A stretch of 47,571 nucleotides of DNA from a virus. A program made the position numbers and the translations under genes. The stretch is taken from the IMG/VR virus record IMGVR_UViG_3300033064_002458, positions 1-47,571 of that record; one strand, written 5' to 3'. Position 1 is the first letter of the stretch; every line of letters starts with the position of its first letter. The notes below the pieces were generated by a model. That model did not search any database, was not told where the DNA came from, and was given only the letters and a program-made list of their open reading frames with translations. Shown piece by piece: positions 29,701-37,546 of this stretch.

Positions 29701-31349
29701 CTGTAGCTGGTGAAGTTGTTGGAACTACAATAAGTGGATTTAGTTTATCTGATTGTGATGGAGCTGCTAATGCAGTGACTTGGGATGCTACTGGTAAAGT
29801 ATTTGGTTGTAATAGTATAGCTGGTGGAAATGTAAGTTCATTGGGAGATTTAACTGATGTGGCTACTACAACTGCTACTGTTGGTGATGTTTTAGTATTA
29901 CAGGCTGATGGTACTTATGAAAATGCAGCTCAAAGTGGTGGAGGTGGTGGCTTTTCTCACTGGTCAACTGACGCTAGTGGTTATTTAACAGCTACAAGCA
30001 CATCATTATTGTTTGCTGGTTCTGCAACAACGACAGGACACTTTGCAGCTGATAGCACTTTATATGTTAAAGATAGTAACGTAGGAATAGGAACAGCGAG
30101 TCCAGCTTCAAGACTAGATATTTCTGGAGGAAATTTATCGTTAGGTGGTGGCGAGATTCACACAGAGATTACTCAGACAGAAACAAAATTACAAGAAGTT
30201 AGCGCATCTGATTTTTCAGGAAGTCAAGCCTTTGCTGGGCTCGGAATCACCTCTGAAAGTGGAGCAAATCAACAAGCCTATTTATTTACAGATGGAGCTA
30301 CTTCAAATATTATTTTTGATGTATTAGCATCTACTGATACTGGTTCAACTTGGAAAGATTTATTTGTAGTAACTCAGGAAGGTATGGTAGGAATAAATAG
30401 TAAAAATCCAAAAGCCCACCTTCATGTAGCATCAGAGACTACAGATGCAGATAGAGGGATAATTAGCGGACAATATAACTCAGGAACAAGTGGTGCGGTT
30501 ATACAATTTGAAAAATCAAGAGGAACTAGGGCTAGTCCGTCAACAGTTGCGGATGGTGATACTGTTGGAGTGTTTTTTGCAAGGGTTAGAACAAATGCTT
30601 ATAACGAACACGCAGGTTTCGGGTTTAAAGTTAATGGTGCAGTTTCAAATGGAGTAGCACCAACAGATATTTTGTTTTCAACTAAATCAACTGATATGTC
30701 AGGTATATCTGATGGAGAAAGAATGAGGATTACAAGTGGTGGCAACGTAGGAATAGGATTATCTACTCCAACTTCTACCCTTTCAATAAGCGGTGATTTA
30801 GCTGTTTGGGGTGGTTCTTCTGATGTATTTACAGTTGACCAGTTAGGTAACACTACTACTACTGGTAGAGCTTACTTTGGAGGCAATGTAGGAATAGGAA
30901 CAGCTACTCCAGATTATTCTTTAACATTAGGTTGGGGTCATAATCAACATATAACTGATGGTTCTCTTTGTGTAGAAAACTTAGGTGGAACAGATTGTGC
31001 TGGTTCTACTGATGGAGTTGTTTATGCTGATGATTATATAGAACATTCAAGTCCTATCCCAGAAGAAGGATTGACTGCTGTTCTTGGTATGAAGAATAAA
31101 GAAGATGGCACTTTAGACCATTACACTTTCCCGTCTGTTGTTTCAACTACAACCGAGAAAGGGACAACTGCAGGTATATCTTTAGGTAGCCAGATTAAAT
31201 ACTTAATTAAAGCAGTTCAAGAGATGTTTGTTCAAGTTCAGATGTCTTTAGGTTGGAATCAAGATAATGAAAATAGAATTGTTGACCTTGAAACTGAGAA
31301 CGAAGCGTTAAAGGTTCGCATATCTAATTTAGAAAAATTAATTAAATGA
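26748..31349 (+). CDS. Giant Ser/Thr-rich fibre or adhesin with signal peptide, 1533 aa
   Basis: A signal peptide (MHKIFITLILLSIGILGFSG) starts at a TAATG coupling, so the start is firm. The body consists of repeated modules: TTDTLYVGG(Y/F)ASSTGGLF at about 190 and 801; GTFGTGxYxxDTN at about 534, 650 and 886; LNTQGTLHVGGASTFDG at about 566, 688 and 920. DNA of the repeats differs mainly at synonymous sites. The end (DDYIEHSSPIPEEGLTAVLG, then a coiled coil RISNLEKLIK) resembles fibre chaperone/trimer ends. Similar ASSTT-type proteins are common in CPR genomes. Fibre or surface adhesin. Confidence 0.85.
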   Translation: MHKIFITLILLSIGILGFSGYVIADNADIILWKLNFNTEEISLNTDATGLLISDTNNSKLTDSFVEIQTSSTPSIYLNNGLYASSTSLFDSAKFFNADGGGIVCAEFDNNGLLAPAGSGSACGSGGGGGGSSIGWTWNSINLLRMTTTTDDLLLGGVTTTTNAKLEVQGNLFVNGNASTTGYGNFNNVSTTDTLYVGGYASSTGGLFTQGNGHYGGNLTIDGNATTSKKIYTKQLIYQPDTDQNITASTTTILSSSSHVELIPDADYVMIATPSITKGEDGQILFLNNISSFTIDLQDDALLNGTDVVLGGAESTIRASSTMMLLYSEDIGGKWMVVSNPNSASFGANADLLEVRNETGSALAAGKAVYISGYNNGLNRPLIALADADASATMPAIGITATVISDGANGEIITFGNAQNIIDTSGTTINDGAWISGTAGEIVFTRPTTDLIQRIGTVARVNANNGVVIITGAGRTNDTPWNFISTNATTTNFETTSFRINSEDFTDLTGTNLENNAGSLGVVSAPTLTGTNISGIPAASILAGTFGTGSYTIDTNLTVGGFASSTTALNTQGTLHVGGASTFDGLLSGTGWDASWASAYNATTTLSGFTDDSTNWDLAVAHISESGASHTYLDQSVISGATPTFTGTNFTGIPAAGILAGTFGTGAYVFDNTVSGITTLTVATATSTSALNTQGTLHVGGASTFDGLISGAGVTLAQQNFWNGTSTWAGFGSEFDIYANASSTIGAKSYSDLLGAPSDVITAGTNLSWDGDTLNAAAGSGGNPFDQWLDTTSTPTFNSVTTTDTLYVGGFASSTGGLFTQGNIHAGGNLTVDGNSTTTGHIASLGGDSDEWNLGFTHISNDGSDHSFIDQSVVNGATPTFTATNIIGVPAASILAGTFGTGSYTIDTNLDIGGYASSTTQLNTQGTLHVGGASTMDGAITSLGAITGDSLTDGTATLTGGNLTVIGTIGASGDADLLTLAANTLTVAGEVVGTTISGFSLSDCDGAANAVTWDATGKVFGCNSIAGGNVSSLGDLTDVATTTATVGDVLVLQADGTYENAAQSGGGGGFSHWSTDASGYLTATSTSLLFAGSATTTGHFAADSTLYVKDSNVGIGTASPASRLDISGGNLSLGGGEIHTEITQTETKLQEVSASDFSGSQAFAGLGITSESGANQQAYLFTDGATSNIIFDVLASTDTGSTWKDLFVVTQEGMVGINSKNPKAHLHVASETTDADRGIISGQYNSGTSGAVIQFEKSRGTRASPSTVADGDTVGVFFARVRTNAYNEHAGFGFKVNGAVSNGVAPTDILFSTKSTDMSGISDGERMRITSGGNVGIGLSTPTSTLSISGDLAVWGGSSDVFTVDQLGNTTTTGRAYFGGNVGIGTATPDYSLTLGWGHNQHITDGSLCVENLGGTDCAGSTDGVVYADDYIEHSSPIPEEGLTAVLGMKNKEDGTLDHYTFPSVVSTTTEKGTTAGISLGSQIKYLIKAVQEMFVQVQMSLGWNQDNENRIVDLETENEALKVRISNLEKLIK

Positions 31350-31432
31350 AATTTCTAAACCTTATAACAGGACTAATTAAATTAAGAATAAGATTATGGA
31401 AAATGAAAGACGAAAATCAGACGAAAGAATAG
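31346..31432 (+). CDS. Short amphipathic peptide, 28 aa
   Basis: ATG 31346 overlaps the fibre stop as ATGA. MKFLNLITGLIKLRIRLWKM is amphipathic and basic, membrane-active in look, and resembles the starts of the frames at 32437 and 33207. It overlaps the next gene by 37 bases. Small but plausible. Confidence 0.45.
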   Translation: MKFLNLITGLIKLRIRLWKMKDENQTKE

Positions 31433-31689
31433 TCAAGTTAGAATATGGCTATGAAAACCTAGACAAATGTGTTTCTGGGATCGAGATTAAGTTAGATAAG
31501 ATTTTAACTAACCATCTTCCACATATTAAACAGGAAATTACTGATATGGGTGATAAGATAGTTACCGAAATTAAAGATAGTTATGTTAGTCAAGATAGAT
31601 TTAGTCCGATTGAGAAACTTGTATATGGTATGGCTGGTGTTATTCTTACTGGTGTAGTTGTTGCTATATTAGCATTGGTCATTAAATAA
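31396..31689 (+). CDS. XhlA-like holin-associated protein, 97 aa
   Basis: A coiled-coil N-terminal region (ERRKSDERIVKLEYGYENLD to HIKQEITDMG) is followed by one C-terminal membrane helix (LVYGMAGVILTGVVVAILALVIK). This is the layout of hemolysin XhlA-family phage proteins, which act with holins in lysis. It starts the accessory/lysis-like segment. Confidence 0.7.
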   Translation: MENERRKSDERIVKLEYGYENLDKCVSGIEIKLDKILTNHLPHIKQEITDMGDKIVTEIKDSYVSQDRFSPIEKLVYGMAGVILTGVVVAILALVIK

Positions 31690-31693
31690 TTGA

Positions 31694-31762
31694 TGTACAC
31701 CCCGCCATCGTAAAGATGGACGACAGATAATTCTCACTAGCCTTGTGCTGGTGGGGTGTACA
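31694..31762 (+). ncRNA. Three-way-junction RNA candidate
   Basis: P1 TGTACACCCC/GGGGTGTACA (31694-31703, 31753-31762, 9-10 bp) encloses P2 CCATC-gtaaa-GATGG (31705-31719) and P3 CACTAGC/GCTGGTG (31735-31741, 31747-31753, one wobble). A Shine-Dalgarno gene starts 18 bases later. It could be a riboswitch-like or processing element; the P3 and P1 arms share one base. Confidence 0.55.
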
Positions 31763-31779
31763 TTAAAAGGAGAGGACAG

Positions 31780-31917
31780 ATGAAAGACTTCAAGGTAACC
31801 GCAATGGCGTTTATGTTACTAGTCGCTGTCTGTCTCTTGTATGTTGTAGTGATGATTTTCAAAGGTGGACAGTACGCTAAAAGAATTGGAGTCAAACAGT
31901 TCTTGAGGAGAGGATAA
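31780..31917 (+). CDS. Small membrane protein, 45 aa
   Basis: MKDFKVTAMAFMLLVAVCLL starts a single membrane helix ending in a basic tail (KRIGVKQFLRRG). A strong GGAGAGG ribosome site precedes it, unlike the late genes, and its DNA is near 45% GC. It overlaps the next start as TAATG. Part of an island of different origin. Function unknown. Confidence 0.7.
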   Translation: MKDFKVTAMAFMLLVAVCLLYVVVMIFKGGQYAKRIGVKQFLRRG

Positions 31918-32096
31918 TGTATGAATGCGAGTTCACCGAAATGTGTCACGACCACGAAAAGTGCTACCTAAAGCATCACCTAATGTGGGCAAAAACCTGT
32001 CCAGCGTGGCATTTCTTTAGGAGGCGAGATGGACAAGAGCATAGCGATTCAGATTCTGGACGAACAGATGGTATTGTGGGAGTTCCAGAAGACTGA
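31917..32096 (+). CDS. Cys/His-rich small protein, 59 aa
   Basis: MYECEFTEMCHDHEKCYLKH (Cys at 4, 10, 16 and later CPAW) suggests metal binding. AGGAGAGGATA precedes the start. It overlaps the next gene by 68 bases in another frame, so its real end or the next start may differ. The GC-rich composition matches the island. Confidence 0.6.
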   Translation: MYECEFTEMCHDHEKCYLKHHLMWAKTCPAWHFFRRRDGQEHSDSDSGRTDGIVGVPED

Positions 32097-32235
32097 CTTT
32101 GAGACTCTCAACCAAGCAAGATGGAACTGTATGAAATTAATGGGAATAGATGAGTTCAAGGAACTTGTCAGAGCCATTAGACTAAGAATCTTGAAGTGTC
32201 GATTGGATATTGAAAGGGAGGATAGCCTTAACTAG
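32029..32235 (+). CDS. Hypothetical helical protein, 68 aa
   Basis: MDKSIAIQILDEQMVLWEFQ continues as a helical, charged protein rich in Leu and Arg. AGGAGG four bases ahead of ATG decides the start. It is the last gene of the SD-bearing island; TTTGAGGT/ACCTCTAAA (32239-32267) may form a hairpin after it. No family recognised. Confidence 0.65.
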   Translation: MDKSIAIQILDEQMVLWEFQKTDFETLNQARWNCMKLMGIDEFKELVRAIRLRILKCRLDIEREDSLN

Positions 32236-32289
32236 CAGTTTGAGGTCTGCAAATCAAAACCTCTAAATTACTAATCATTAACTTATAAT

Positions 32290-32433
32290 ATGGATAAAGA
32301 AAAACAAAGAACACGCTGCGAAGTTTATAGTAGAGTCGTTGGTTATTTTAGGCCGGTATCTAGTTGGAATCCTGGGAAACAAGCTGAATTTGATGATAGA
32401 AAAGAATTTAAAATACCTAATAAATTAAAATAA
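32290..32433 (+). CDS. Standalone NrdD C-terminal glycyl-radical domain, 47 aa
   Basis: RTRCEVYSRVVGYFRPVSSW and GKQAEFDDRKEFK match the end of anaerobic ribonucleotide reductase NrdD, where RVxGY holds the glycyl radical. The rest of the enzyme and the paired Cys motif are absent. Like the YfiD-type spare glycyl domains, it might repair or complete a damaged enzyme, or be a host-derived remnant. I know short NrdD pieces of this kind from CPR genomes. Function inferred. Confidence 0.7.
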   Translation: MDKEKQRTRCEVYSRVVGYFRPVSSWNPGKQAEFDDRKEFKIPNKLK

Positions 32434-32436
32434 TAT

Positions 32437-32511
32437 ATGTTAGACACAATACTACAATTTATAGCAAAGCTACTTGGTAAGAGACCATCAGGACTATTAC
32501 CACTTGAATGA
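32437..32511 (+). pseudogene. Truncated copy of the peptidase gene start, 24 codons
   Basis: MLDTILQFIAKLLGKRPSGL resembles the start of the peptidase gene at 33207 (MLERLHLLILRLIGRRPSGL) and then stops at TGA. The HNH gene at 32559 lies between the two copies. This suggests a duplication of the 5' end with the nuclease insertion. Confidence 0.6.
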
Positions 32512-32532
32512 GACTATGTTTTATGGTATAAT
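32504..32532 (+). promoter_or_regulatory. Promoter of the 32.5 kb HNH gene
   Basis: TTGAAT (32504-32509), 17 bp, TATAAT (32527-32532) with TGG before the -10. It lies inside the truncated peptidase copy and fits a self-contained nuclease unit. Confidence 0.65.
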
Positions 32533-32558
32533 TATTATATATAAATAATATAAATAAT

Positions 32559-33197
32559 ATGCCATACAAAGACCCAATAAAACAAAAAGAATATAATTAT
32601 AAATATTTCAAAAAATGGCAAGATGAAAACAAAGATAAGGTTAAAATATATAGAGATAAATATCTATCAAAACTAACAGAAGAACAAAAGATTAGAATAA
32701 AAGAATATAGAGATGAATATAATTTAAAATATAATAATCAAGAAGGTGTATGTAAATGTGGCAATAAATTTACTGGTAATCCGAAAAGAAAATATTGTAA
32801 GGAATGTTTAAGAAATAGAATGAAAGGAAACAAATATCATAAGTTAGTAAAGAATAGACTATCACAAGAAAATCATCCAAATTGGAAAGGTGGTATAACT
32901 TTTTGGAAAAAGAGAATATGGGATAGTGCTAAATATAAAAAATGGAGAACATTAGTTTTTGAAAGAGATAATTTTACTTGTCAGAAATGTGGAATAAATA
33001 ATCATAAAGATTTAGGTAGGTCTGTAAAATTTGAAGCTCATCATACTCCTATTGGTTTTACTGATTTACTAAGAAAATATAATATAAAAACAAAAGAAGA
33101 AGCTATAAAATGTGATGAATTATGGAGTATAGATTTAGGAACAACATTATGTTTCGAATGTCATCAACCAACAAAAAAAGGAAGACCTAAAAAATAA
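32559..33197 (+). CDS. HNH homing-type endonuclease, 212 aa
   Basis: A basic helical N-terminus with a CKCG ... CKEC zinc pair, a NHPNWKGG-type linker and an HNH core: CQKCG (141-145), AHH (160-162) and CFECHQ (198-203). The length is usual for phage HNH enzymes. It lies between the truncated and full copies of the peptidase start and has its own promoter, consistent with recent homing insertion. Confidence 0.85.
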   Translation: MPYKDPIKQKEYNYKYFKKWQDENKDKVKIYRDKYLSKLTEEQKIRIKEYRDEYNLKYNNQEGVCKCGNKFTGNPKRKYCKECLRNRMKGNKYHKLVKNRLSQENHPNWKGGITFWKKRIWDSAKYKKWRTLVFERDNFTCQKCGINNHKDLGRSVKFEAHHTPIGFTDLLRKYNIKTKEEAIKCDELWSIDLGTTLCFECHQPTKKGRPKK

Positions 33198-33206
33198 TTT
33201 ATATTT

Positions 33207-34304
33207 ATGTTAGAAAGACTACATCTATTAATTCTAAGGTTAATAGGAAGACGCCCCTCTGGGTTAATCAAGCTCACCCCCGATGAACGTGACTTTGAAT
33301 TAGGTTCAATCTTTGACTTCTTTGGTTCTTATACTCCTAAACAGAAGGAGAAAGAAATAGAGACTGTCTCGGTTAAAGACCAGATGAGACTATCTAATTG
33401 TTCTTTTCAGGCTGCGACCGTTCAAAAGGAAATTGACGAAGAAGTAGAATTGTCTGCCCGTTATCTAACAGCTAAGGCTTGGCAGTTAGGACTATGTAAG
33501 AAACAAGGCTATGCTGACCTAAGAGCTGGTCAAGAAGTATTAAGACGTTTCGGATGTTGTGAGGAGAAAGACTGTACCTCAAATTCAAGACTTAGTTTTG
33601 AATCCTATGTTAATGTTAATTTCTCAGTGCTTGACCAATACGCCAAACTACACAAGACCAAGACTTATTGGAAGATAAAGAATATAGATGAACTTCTAAA
33701 AGCCATAGATGAGAACCACGCTGTTACTGTCGGTATTCCTTGGTACTCAGGTTTCAATCAAACTAGTGGATTTAAAAAGCCTTGGATAATTACCAAAGCG
33801 ATGGGTTATTATGTTGGTGGACACGCACTTCTAGCAAAGGGTTACAAACCAGACTTAACGGTCGTCCAAAATTCTTACTCTAATGGTTGGGGAGATAAAG
33901 GTCGGTTATACATCGCTAGGGTCTTCCTAAATAAGTACATCAAGGCTTACGGCGCATACGCAAATTTGGATATTGAATATGATAAGATAACTGCCGAGGA
34001 TATAATTGAGAAGTACGACTGGACAAAGACTAATAAGATAAATGTCAGGGGTGATAGAGATGGTGCTATCTATCTTATCTATGATGGTACTAAGTACGCT
34101 TATCGTAATGCTAGAGCTTTTATTGCCTACAACGCCAAACCTTACAGCTACAAGGATATGTTCATAGTCGTGCCACAAAAAGCTATTGATGGTGTACCAC
34201 AAAAGAGTGGTAACGGTGGGCTGTTATCAGGAACTGGTGGAGACTATTGGGAAGTAGCTAAACTATTAAAATCTCCAGTCAACGATTCGTTTAAACCTGA
34301 ATAA
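33207..34304 (+). CDS. Papain-like cysteine peptidase, 365 aa
   Basis: Motifs of family C1: DQMRLSNCSFQAA (Gln59 oxyanion, Cys65 nucleophile), GGHALLAKGY (His206) and QNSYSNGWGD (Asn222), close to the papain NSWGxxWG. After residue 270 comes a C-terminal domain with DRDGAIYLIYDGTKYAYRN repeats, likely for binding. Phages rarely carry papain-like peptidases; it may act on host surface proteins or process virion proteins. It sits between an XhlA-like and a holin-like gene. Confidence 0.85.
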   Translation: MLERLHLLILRLIGRRPSGLIKLTPDERDFELGSIFDFFGSYTPKQKEKEIETVSVKDQMRLSNCSFQAATVQKEIDEEVELSARYLTAKAWQLGLCKKQGYADLRAGQEVLRRFGCCEEKDCTSNSRLSFESYVNVNFSVLDQYAKLHKTKTYWKIKNIDELLKAIDENHAVTVGIPWYSGFNQTSGFKKPWIITKAMGYYVGGHALLAKGYKPDLTVVQNSYSNGWGDKGRLYIARVFLNKYIKAYGAYANLDIEYDKITAEDIIEKYDWTKTNKINVRGDRDGAIYLIYDGTKYAYRNARAFIAYNAKPYSYKDMFIVVPQKAIDGVPQKSGNGGLLSGTGGDYWEVAKLLKSPVNDSFKPE

Positions 34305-34320
34305 TAAATAATCTAAATAT

Positions 34321-34548
34321 ATGGATACCCACATTATAAGTTTATTTAAAAAAGTAGAACATTTAGCCAGAGAAAAAGAGTGTAATTTCTGTGCTATTGA
34401 GTTAAAAGAGAATCAAACTCACGATTATTGTTGGACAGCAAAAGCAATTATGTATAGTGGTGATATTGAAAATCAAGAAGATGTCTCAGTAGAGGGTTTT
34501 GGCTTAGAAGGACACGAAGCATTACTTGATTTAATAAAAAAATTATAA
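34321..34548 (+). CDS. Hypothetical protein, 75 aa
   Basis: MDTHIISLFKKVEHLAREKE and then a Cys pair (CNFC) and GFGLEGHEALLDLIKKL. The upstream leader TAATAAATAATCTAAATAT is repeated exactly before the next gene. Small alpha/beta unit, function unknown. Confidence 0.65.
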   Translation: MDTHIISLFKKVEHLAREKECNFCAIELKENQTHDYCWTAKAIMYSGDIENQEDVSVEGFGLEGHEALLDLIKKL

Positions 34549-34564
34549 TAAATAATCTAAATAT

Positions 34565-34771
34565 ATGAAAAAAGAATGGTTTTTAAGCAAGGTCTTATGG
34601 GTAAATACTATCGGTATTGTAGCAATTATTGTACAGAGTTATACCGAGTTTATTATTGACCCAGCAATGCAGGCTTCAATTCTCCTGATAATCAATATTA
34701 TCTTGAGAGCAATCACTGGAGAAGAAGTATCTTTCGGTGGACAAACTATCAAGGAAAGACTAGATAGATAA
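34565..34771 (+). CDS. Holin-like small membrane protein, 68 aa
   Basis: Two hydrophobic stretches (VLWVNTIGIVAIIVQSYT and SILLIINIILRAITG) with short basic or polar ends, typical of small phage holins of two membrane segments. It is downstream of the peptidase, and with the XhlA-like protein could form the lysis set. Sequence family not confirmed. Confidence 0.7.
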   Translation: MKKEWFLSKVLWVNTIGIVAIIVQSYTEFIIDPAMQASILLIINIILRAITGEEVSFGGQTIKERLDR

Positions 34772-34884
34772 TATTCTGTTTCCTGCTGATGACTATAGAC
34801 ATCTTAGAGCGAAAGCCCTAGAGCGACCTGTTGGGAGTACCTAAATGGTCGTTGGCAGGGGAGAAAATATTAACCCAAAAAAAT
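34772..34884 (+). other. Structured, GC-richer interval before the adaptor gene
   Basis: CGACC/GGTCG (34830-34852) forms a hairpin, and AGAGCGAAAGCCCT has a GAAA-capped short stem. No gene is likely; an ATG at 34831 would extend the next gene but the A-rich context points to 34885. Possibly a leader or mRNA processing element. Confidence 0.4.
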
Positions 34885-35643
34885 ATGATCAAGTATTCTG
34901 ATATTACAAATGCAATAGGAGATAACATCAATGATCGCTATTTTGTATCAACTCACGAAAATGAAATTAAGAGAGCCATTAATAGGGCTCTTCGTGATAT
35001 TAATAATGGTCGAGTAACTGATAACCCTAGAGGAGCCCAGAAAAGAAGAGTTGGCTATGATTGGCAGAGGGAGTCTGTTGATTTAGTATATATTTCTGGA
35101 ACAGAGAGATATATTGTTTCTACTGTTATTACCTTATCTGAACTAAAATATATTAGTGATGTATTAATTGATAGTGATGAAAATGCTAAATTTAATCAAA
35201 GAACAGCATCTTATTTTAGAAGGAGAAGGGGTGTTAATAAAACAACAGAAAGAATGTGGGCTAATGAGTTTATTGGTGGTATAAAAGATATCTTAATTTA
35301 TAATGCTGATAGTGATACATTAAATCTTATCTGGTATTCTAATTTCATGGTATTGGATTCTGATGGATCTACTAGACAAGAGTTATTTTCTGGCAGTGAC
35401 GATACAGAAGAAAGTTTATTAATGCAAGATGATTATTCTGATTCTATAGTAGATATCGCTAGCGGTTATTTAATAAAACAAGATAGAACTGAACAGAGTG
35501 CTGGTCCGGCAGATTTATTAAATCAAGGAAGAAGAACATTACAGGATTTGATCAATGCTCATGGTCAGAGAGAGAAGAAACCAGTTGATGGGCCAGATAT
35601 AAATAGTGAGTGGGGTAATTACGATGGTAATAGAAATAGATAA
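34885..35643 (+). CDS. Head-tail adaptor-like protein, 252 aa
   Basis: Start chosen at ATG 34885 (MIKYSDITNAIGDNINDRYF) after an A-rich context. The N-terminal half is helical, with conserved-looking ENEIKRAINRALRDINNG, followed by a mixed core and an acidic, disordered end. It precedes the propeller protein, the order of P22 gp4 and gp10. Adaptor or connector assignment is by position and layout. Confidence 0.6.
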   Translation: MIKYSDITNAIGDNINDRYFVSTHENEIKRAINRALRDINNGRVTDNPRGAQKRRVGYDWQRESVDLVYISGTERYIVSTVITLSELKYISDVLIDSDENAKFNQRTASYFRRRRGVNKTTERMWANEFIGGIKDILIYNADSDTLNLIWYSNFMVLDSDGSTRQELFSGSDDTEESLLMQDDYSDSIVDIASGYLIKQDRTEQSAGPADLLNQGRRTLQDLINAHGQREKKPVDGPDINSEWGNYDGNRNR

Positions 35644-35649
35644 TAATAT

Positions 35650-37533
35650 ATGAGAGAAGAAAAACAAAAGAATCCAATTGTTATTGACAAATGGCTCGGG
35701 ATATATACTTCCTTGCCTAGTTATTTAATTCCTGATTTTTATGTATCAGATGCTCTTAATATGAGTTTTGCTTCTGTTGGCTATACCAACTCATTTGAGT
35801 TTTATTCTATTTTTCTAGATCACACAAGCACTCAGGCAGGAGAATTTTTAAGTTCTGAGACGTTTAAAAAGTCAGATGGACAACAAATACCTCTTGTAGT
35901 ATTAGATAAGCCAAGTAGTGCTGGATCTACATTATATTGGTATAACTCAGTAGCTAAAAAATTAGAGATATTGCTAGATGGTTTAACTGCTGCTAAAAGA
36001 ATGGCTTTTTCTGGTCAAGGATATAATACTGATACTCAAGATGGAATATTTTTCTGTAATGGTGTAGAAAATTATTCATTTTGGAGTGGAGCGATAGGTA
36101 CTATAGCAAGTAATACTACAACTGTAATAACTCTTAATGCTGTGACAGGATTTACTAGTGCTGAGGAGCTTGGTTTTCCTTCTAGTGGTAGCGTAATAGT
36201 AGGTGGTACTGAATACTCTTATACAGGTCGTACAGGGCTAACTCTCACTGGGTTGACTGCTTTGCCAACCTTTGATGTTAATGATGGAGTAGCACAAATA
36301 GTTGATGATAGCACTCATAGTGGCATAACTAAATGGGATATTTTAACAGTCCAAGATGGTAGGGTAATAGGAGCTAGAACAGACGGTATTATAGTATCTA
36401 TGTCTAAAGTAGGAGATGGTACAGATTTTACTACATCGACTGATCCAGATGATTCACAGACTTATAATGTAATTGAGGGTACCGGACCAATAACAAATGT
36501 AGTTGCTTTAAAAGATTATATAGTAGCTTTTAAAATAGACCTAGCAGAATATTATCAAATAGTATTCTCGACTGCGACTACTGTATCCAGAAATAGAGCT
36601 ATAATAAGAAAGGGAGATGATCAGGGATGTGCCGGACCAGACGCTGCTATCTCATTACTTGATAAAATATATTATACTTCTTCTAAAGGGGGAATAAGAT
36701 GGGTTGGTGTTAGTGATCAAAATGATGGATTTACTACTGGTGATCTAACTAATGCTATCAGACCAACACTTAAAGATGGAATCTTTAGTGGATCTAAAAT
36801 GTCTTATTTTGAAAATGAGAGGATAATGGTTACAACATATAAAAAGGATAGTGATAGTACATCAAATGATAGACAAATAGGAGTAGAATTTGTAGAAGAT
36901 GATGCACTACTTCAGGTGAGGCCAATAACTAAGATGGATAATCCAATAGGAGATTTCTTTATATATAATAATAAGCAATATTTTGTTTCTAATCTAGAGG
37001 CTAAAATATATCAGATGTTTGATGGTTATACTAAAGATGGTGGTCCAGCATTATCATCTGTAACGCTAAAAAGATATGCTCTTGGTAATATGTTTGCTCG
37101 TAAATCATTAACATATGTCGGTGTTAGAGGTAGAATGGCTAGTGGTGGTAAATTATTATTTACTCTTTCTTATGATAGAAAGGGAAGTTTAACAGTATTA
37201 GAAGGTAGTCTAGAACATAATGAACCTAATTTTATAACAGAAGGTGATATAATAACTATTGGTGATAGTGATATAGGTATTGACCCAATCGGAGGACAAC
37301 TATCTGATATTGATGAACTTGATACATTTTTAGTTTTCTTTACTATACCGACTACCGAAAAGGCTTATGATTTTGCTTTAAACATATTAAATGAAGGTAT
37401 TAACGCTGAGGGTGTAGTTGTAGGAACAAGATTTACTATAGAAGAGGTTGCCTTCTTTGCTAACTTAGAAGAATTAAATATTGATAGTGTAAAGAAGAAA
37501 CCATTTACCCTGTCTAATGTATCAGATTTATAA
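35650..37533 (+). CDS. Beta-propeller tail nozzle-like protein, 627 aa
   Basis: The protein consists of repeated beta blades with GR, TDG and DFTTSTDPD motifs (DGRVIGARTDGIIVSMSK, KIYYTSSKGGIRWVG, NKQYFVSNLEAKIYQMFDG). This fits tail nozzle or DNA-stabilising proteins of podovirus-like phages (P22 gp10-like). N-terminal part WLGIYTSLPSYLIPDFY also looks typical. It should close the portal channel after packaging. Assigned by fold pattern and position. Confidence 0.7.
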   Translation: MREEKQKNPIVIDKWLGIYTSLPSYLIPDFYVSDALNMSFASVGYTNSFEFYSIFLDHTSTQAGEFLSSETFKKSDGQQIPLVVLDKPSSAGSTLYWYNSVAKKLEILLDGLTAAKRMAFSGQGYNTDTQDGIFFCNGVENYSFWSGAIGTIASNTTTVITLNAVTGFTSAEELGFPSSGSVIVGGTEYSYTGRTGLTLTGLTALPTFDVNDGVAQIVDDSTHSGITKWDILTVQDGRVIGARTDGIIVSMSKVGDGTDFTTSTDPDDSQTYNVIEGTGPITNVVALKDYIVAFKIDLAEYYQIVFSTATTVSRNRAIIRKGDDQGCAGPDAAISLLDKIYYTSSKGGIRWVGVSDQNDGFTTGDLTNAIRPTLKDGIFSGSKMSYFENERIMVTTYKKDSDSTSNDRQIGVEFVEDDALLQVRPITKMDNPIGDFFIYNNKQYFVSNLEAKIYQMFDGYTKDGGPALSSVTLKRYALGNMFARKSLTYVGVRGRMASGGKLLFTLSYDRKGSLTVLEGSLEHNEPNFITEGDIITIGDSDIGIDPIGGQLSDIDELDTFLVFFTIPTTEKAYDFALNILNEGINAEGVVVGTRFTIEEVAFFANLEELNIDSVKKKPFTLSNVSDL

Positions 37534-37546
37534 TTAAATAAAATAT

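Noticed and set aside
32437-32540. TGA read as glycine (Gracilibacteria-type code)
   Set aside because: All long genes are open under the standard code and end at TAA, TGA or TAG; TGA is used as a stop.
34790-34880. Group I intron core
   Set aside because: GACTATAGAC resembles part of a P7 motif, but the remaining core elements are missing and the interval is too short.
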